From the NCBI GenBank assembly GCA_048497495.1, contig JAFHCF010000259.1, forward strand, positions 1 through 10,979: DNA of 10,979 nt, written 5' to 3'. Of this stretch, positions 8,607 through 10,979 are shown one piece after another. Below the pieces are notes generated by a model. It had not been told where the DNA came from. It did not search any database and was given only the letters and a program-made list of their open reading frames with translations. The first letter of the stretch is position 1; every line of letters starts with the position of its first letter. This DNA is from JAFHCF01 sp048497495 (lineage in GTDB: Bacteria > Pseudomonadota > Alphaproteobacteria > Rhizobiales > Ancalomicrobiaceae). A program made the translations under genes and the position numbers.

Positions 8607-9644
8607 TCAGCGCCGGGCGGCGCTTCCGGCGGCGCGGGCGAGTTTCAGAGTCGCTTCCGAAACGATGGCGTCGACGAGGTGCGGCTTCTGGCGGGTCTGG
8701 CGCATCATCTCGTCGAGATGGTCGAGGGCGCGGGCGAGGCGTTCGCGGCTCCACAGGCCGAGTTGGCGGGCGATGGCCGGACGTCGGCGGAAGAAGATCG
8801 GCGGCTGCAGGCGTTCGACGACCTCCGCCGCGCCGCGTCCCGGCCCGACGTCGGCGCGTGCCCGCTCGAGCAGCTGGAAATGGCGAATCAGCATGGTGCC
8901 GGCGACCGAGGCGTGGGTCCCCGAGGCCTCGAGTTTGCGCAGGGTGAGATCGGCTATGGCGACGTCGCCGCCGGCGACGGCATCGATCAGCTCGTCCATG
9001 GCGAAGGCGGAGGCGTCGCCGACGATCGCCGCGACGTCGGCGTGGGTGATGCGGGCGCTGCCGTGGGCGTAGAGACAGAGCTTGCGCAATTCGCCGCGCG
9101 AGGCGAGGCGATCGGCGCCGAGGAGGGCCTCGAGCGCCTCGCGGGCGTCGCGATCGATGTCGAGCTTCGCCTCCTTCAGCTCCTGATCGATCAGCCGGGC
9201 GATGTCCTGGGCGGTGTCGGCGTAGCAGGGAATGGCGACCGCCGTTCCGTGGTCCTCGACCTTCTTGCGCAGCCCGGTGCCCTTCTTGAGGTCGCCGGCC
9301 TCGATGACGACGAGGCTGCCGGTGTCGGGGCGGTCGAGCAGCGGCTGGACGGCGGGCAGGATGTTGCGGCCGCCGCAGTCGCGCACCCAGACGATGCGCC
9401 GGTTGCCGAAGAGCGAGACGGTGGTGGCCTCGTCGACCAGGCGGGCGGGGTCGGCGACGACCTCGGCGCCGTCGAGGCGGACGAGCGAGAAGGGATCGTC
9501 GGCCTTGCCGGCGGCGGCCTTGACGATCGCCGAGGCACGTTCGGCGACGAGGCCGTCGTCGGGCCCGTAGACGAGCACCACCGGCGCCCGTTCCGAGGGG
9601 CGCCGGACGAAGGGCTCGACTTCCGAGGGTCTCAACGCGACCAT
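8607..9644 (-). CDS. holA: DNA polymerase III delta subunit HolA
   Basis: A 345-residue clamp-loader delta subunit, which opens the beta sliding clamp during replication. The N-terminal AAA+-like domain shows PVVLVYGPDDGLVAERA (about 21-37) with no functional P-loop, as expected for delta. It continues with RLDG, a LFGNRRIVWVRD block and VVIEAGDLKKGTGLRK, and the C-terminal helical collar domain contains RHFQLLERAR and the block near PPIFFRR. Length matches the family (about 340). ATG 9644-9642 is chosen because GGAG (9653-9656, minus strand) is 8 bases upstream and family resemblance starts there. The open frame extends 89 residues further upstream through lptE without resemblance. It is the last gene of leuS-lptE-holA, 52 bases after the lptE stop. 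Confidence 0.93.
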   Translation of the reverse strand: MVALRPSEVEPFVRRPSERAPVVLVYGPDDGLVAERASAIVKAAAGKADDPFSLVRLDGAEVVADPARLVDEATTVSLFGNRRIVWVRDCGGRNILPAVQPLLDRPDTGSLVVIEAGDLKKGTGLRKKVEDHGTAVAIPCYADTAQDIARLIDQELKEAKLDIDRDAREALEALLGADRLASRGELRKLCLYAHGSARITHADVAAIVGDASAFAMDELIDAVAGGDVAIADLTLRKLEASGTHASVAGTMLIRHFQLLERARADVGPGRGAAEVVERLQPPIFFRRRPAIARQLGLWSRERLARALDHLDEMMRQTRQKPHLVDAIVSEATLKLARAAGSAARR

Positions 9645-9696
9645 GGATTCGGCTCCGAAACGGAGGATCGGCGGCGCTTCGAGCGGGTCGCCGCCG

Positions 9697-10236
9697 TCAG
9701 CGACGGCCGGCGAAATAGACCGCGAGCTTGTTGCGGATGTCGCCGGCGACGACGGTGGCGACGCGGTTCTCGGCGTCGCGCTTGGCGCGGACGTTGGCGA
9801 AATGCTGCGGCGAATAGTCGTAGGCGGCGTTGGCGAAGCTGGCGCCGGAGGTGACGGTGGCGCCCGAGGCGATGTCGACCAGGGCATAGGTCGCGGTGAT
9901 CTGCTCGACATAGGCCGAGGGCAGGTTGCGATAGCGCTCGACGCCGACGGCGTTGTCGATCGAGGTGACGGTCAGCTCCAGCCGATAGGTCGGCTTGCCG
10001 ACGACGTCGCCGGCGCCGCCGTAGAAGCCGAAGACCATTTCATTGCGCACCTGCTGGCCGACCCGGCCGGGGACGGCGGCGATGTCGACGCTCTTCAGCG
10101 CCTCGACCGTGCCGGTGGCCTTGCCATAGAGCGGGCGGGGGGCTTCGGTGCAGGCTCCGAGGCCGACACCGGCGAGGCCGAGCGCCAGGACGAGAGCGGC
10201 GCGGCGGTAGAGGGCAGTCCGGTCATGCGACGACAT
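9697..10236 (-). CDS. lptE: LPS-assembly lipoprotein LptE
   Basis: A 179-residue outer-membrane lipoprotein that plugs the LptD barrel and helps insert lipopolysaccharide into the outer leaflet. A lipoprotein signal peptide is visible: RR at 11-12, a hydrophobic stretch at about 13-27 and lipobox GLGAC with the lipidated Cys at 29. It is followed by RPLYG (34-38), the short motif that typically follows the Cys in alphaproteobacterial LptE. The rest is moderately conserved, with the beta-strand/helix pattern of the family and a C-terminal helix ending in LAVYFAGRR. The ATG at 10236-10234 lies inside leuS (14-base overlap), with AGAGGA (10243-10248) 6 bases upstream, implying translational coupling. 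Sequence divergence is normal for LptE; the lipobox, the RPLYG motif and the place between leuS and holA carry the call. Confidence 0.88.
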   Translation of the reverse strand: MSSHDRTALYRRAALVLALGLAGVGLGACTEAPRPLYGKATGTVEALKSVDIAAVPGRVGQQVRNEMVFGFYGGAGDVVGKPTYRLELTVTSIDNAVGVERYRNLPSAYVEQITATYALVDIASGATVTSGASFANAAYDYSPQHFANVRAKRDAENRVATVVAGDIRNKLAVYFAGRR

Positions 10237-10979
10237 TGACGATCCTCTGCGGTACGACGATCACCTTCTTCGGCGCGCGGCCGTCGAGCGCGGCCTTGAC
10301 CGCGTCGAGCGCCAGGGTCGCGTCGCGCACCTCAGCCTCGCTCGCATCGCGGGGAACCGTCAACTCCGCACGCTTCTTACCGTTGATTTGGACGGGAAGT
10401 GTGACCGTCTCGTCGACGATCAGGGCGCGGTCGACCTGCGGCCAGGGCGCCTCGGAGACCAGGCCGTCGCGGCCGAGCATCGCCCAGCATTCCTCGGCGA
10501 GGTGGGGCATCATCGGGGCGATCAGGCGGACGAGGGTGTCGAGGGCCTCGCCGAGCGCCGCCGCGAGCGTCGGATCGGCGGCGACCGCGGGTCCGGCGGC
10601 GATGGCGCGGCCGATGGTGTTGGTGAATTCGTAGAGCCGGGCGACGGCGCGGTTGAAGCCGAGCTTCTCGATGTCGTCCTCGACCGCGGCGAGCGTCTTG
10701 TGGGTGGCCTTGGCCAGCGCCAGGGCGGCGGGCGAGCGGTCGCCGGGGCCGGCGGAGGCCAACAGCGGCTCGCCGTCGCAGAGGAGCCTCCAGACACGCT
10801 GGACGAAGCGGTGGGCGCCCTCGACGCCGGCCTCGGTCCAGATCACGTCGCGCTCCGGCGGGCTGTCGGAGAGGACGAACCAGCGGGCGGTGTCGGCGCC
10901 CCAGGTCGAGAGGATCTCGTCGGGATCGACGGTGTTCTTCTTCGACTTCGACATCTTCTCGATGGAGCCGATCTCGACC
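10223..10979 (-). CDS. leuS: Leucyl-tRNA synthetase LeuS, C-terminal part (5' end outside window)
   Basis: The last 251 codons of a class I leucyl-tRNA synthetase, which charges tRNA-Leu. The frame enters at the right edge and is open to the TGA at 10225-10223. The catalytic KMSKS loop is visible almost at the edge (EKMSKSKKNTVDPDEI, KMSKS at in-window residues 8-12). After it come the anticodon-binding helical domain (FVQRVWRLL, then VRLIAPMMPHLAEECW) and the C-terminal domain (LPVQINGKKRAELTVP, KVIVVPQRIVNVVA), which ends as LeuRS proteins normally do. The first ATG in the window (10954) is the Met of KMSKS, not a start. About two thirds of the gene lies to the right. Its stop overlaps the lptE start. 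Confidence 0.96.
   Translation of the reverse strand, partial: VEIGSIEKMSKSKKNTVDPDEILSTWGADTARWFVLSDSPPERDVIWTEAGVEGAHRFVQRVWRLLCDGEPLLASAGPGDRSPAALALAKATHKTLAAVEDDIEKLGFNRAVARLYEFTNTIGRAIAAGPAVAADPTLAAALGEALDTLVRLIAPMMPHLAEECWAMLGRDGLVSEAPWPQVDRALIVDETVTLPVQINGKKRAELTVPRDASEAEVRDATLALDAVKAALDGRAPKKVIVVPQRIVNVVA
10243..10248 (-). promoter_or_regulatory. Ribosome binding site for lptE inside leuS
   Basis: AGAGGA on the minus strand, 6 bases before the lptE ATG and within the last codons of leuS. It decides the lptE start against the ATG at 10226-10224, which overlaps the leuS stop as ATGA but reads another frame. Confidence 0.6.

Noticed and set aside
8130..9854. A 574-codon plus-strand open frame across the convergent gap and holA
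   Set aside because: Shadow of holA on the other strand; the part over the gap reads through the terminator and REP-like palindrome and has no domain.

Overview
The window is a conserved chromosomal block of a high-GC alphaproteobacterium. Gene order, protein sequences and the chromosomal ParABS system all fit; Hyphomicrobiales or Rhodospirillales is a guess. The core order mnmE - mnmG - rsmG - parA - parB, facing a convergent leuS - lptE - holA, is the familiar arrangement near the replication origin in this class. Nothing in the window looks like a prophage, insertion sequence, CRISPR array or recently acquired island.

Layout. Positions 1-77 hold a perfect 9-bp hairpin and a slightly degenerate parS. 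A minus-strand gene (78-2105) encodes a DUF255/YyaL-type thioredoxin-fold protein with an alpha/alpha-barrel. It is divergent from the plus-strand run mnmE (tRNA U34 GTPase), mnmG (its FAD partner), rsmG (16S rRNA G527 methyltransferase), parA and parB (chromosome segregation). The run ends at a hairpin terminator just after parB. A gene-free stretch of about 480 bases (8127-8606) follows, with a palindromic REP-like element. The minus-strand run leuS (3' end only) - lptE - holA converges on this stretch.

How the parts work together. MnmE and MnmG form one tRNA-modifying complex and RsmG modifies the ribosome, so this half is translation quality control. ParA and ParB act on the parS sites in the same window: one perfect 16-mer between mnmE and mnmG, one with a perfect 14-base core written into the rsmG reading frame (codons for VSRET), and one 14/16 match near the left edge. 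All three lie within about 5.7 kb, on the upstream side of parAB, and indicate that this is the centromere-like region. leuS, lptE and holA serve leucyl-tRNA charging, outer-membrane LPS export and the replicative clamp loader; they overlap or nearly abut and look co-transcribed.

I found no clear evidence of an undescribed system. The points most worth a second look are the parS set (including the coding parS and a degenerate relative at the end of rsmG), the 11-bp tandem repeat touching the perfect parS, the REP-like palindrome in the convergent gap, and the TKVD form of the MnmE G4 motif.
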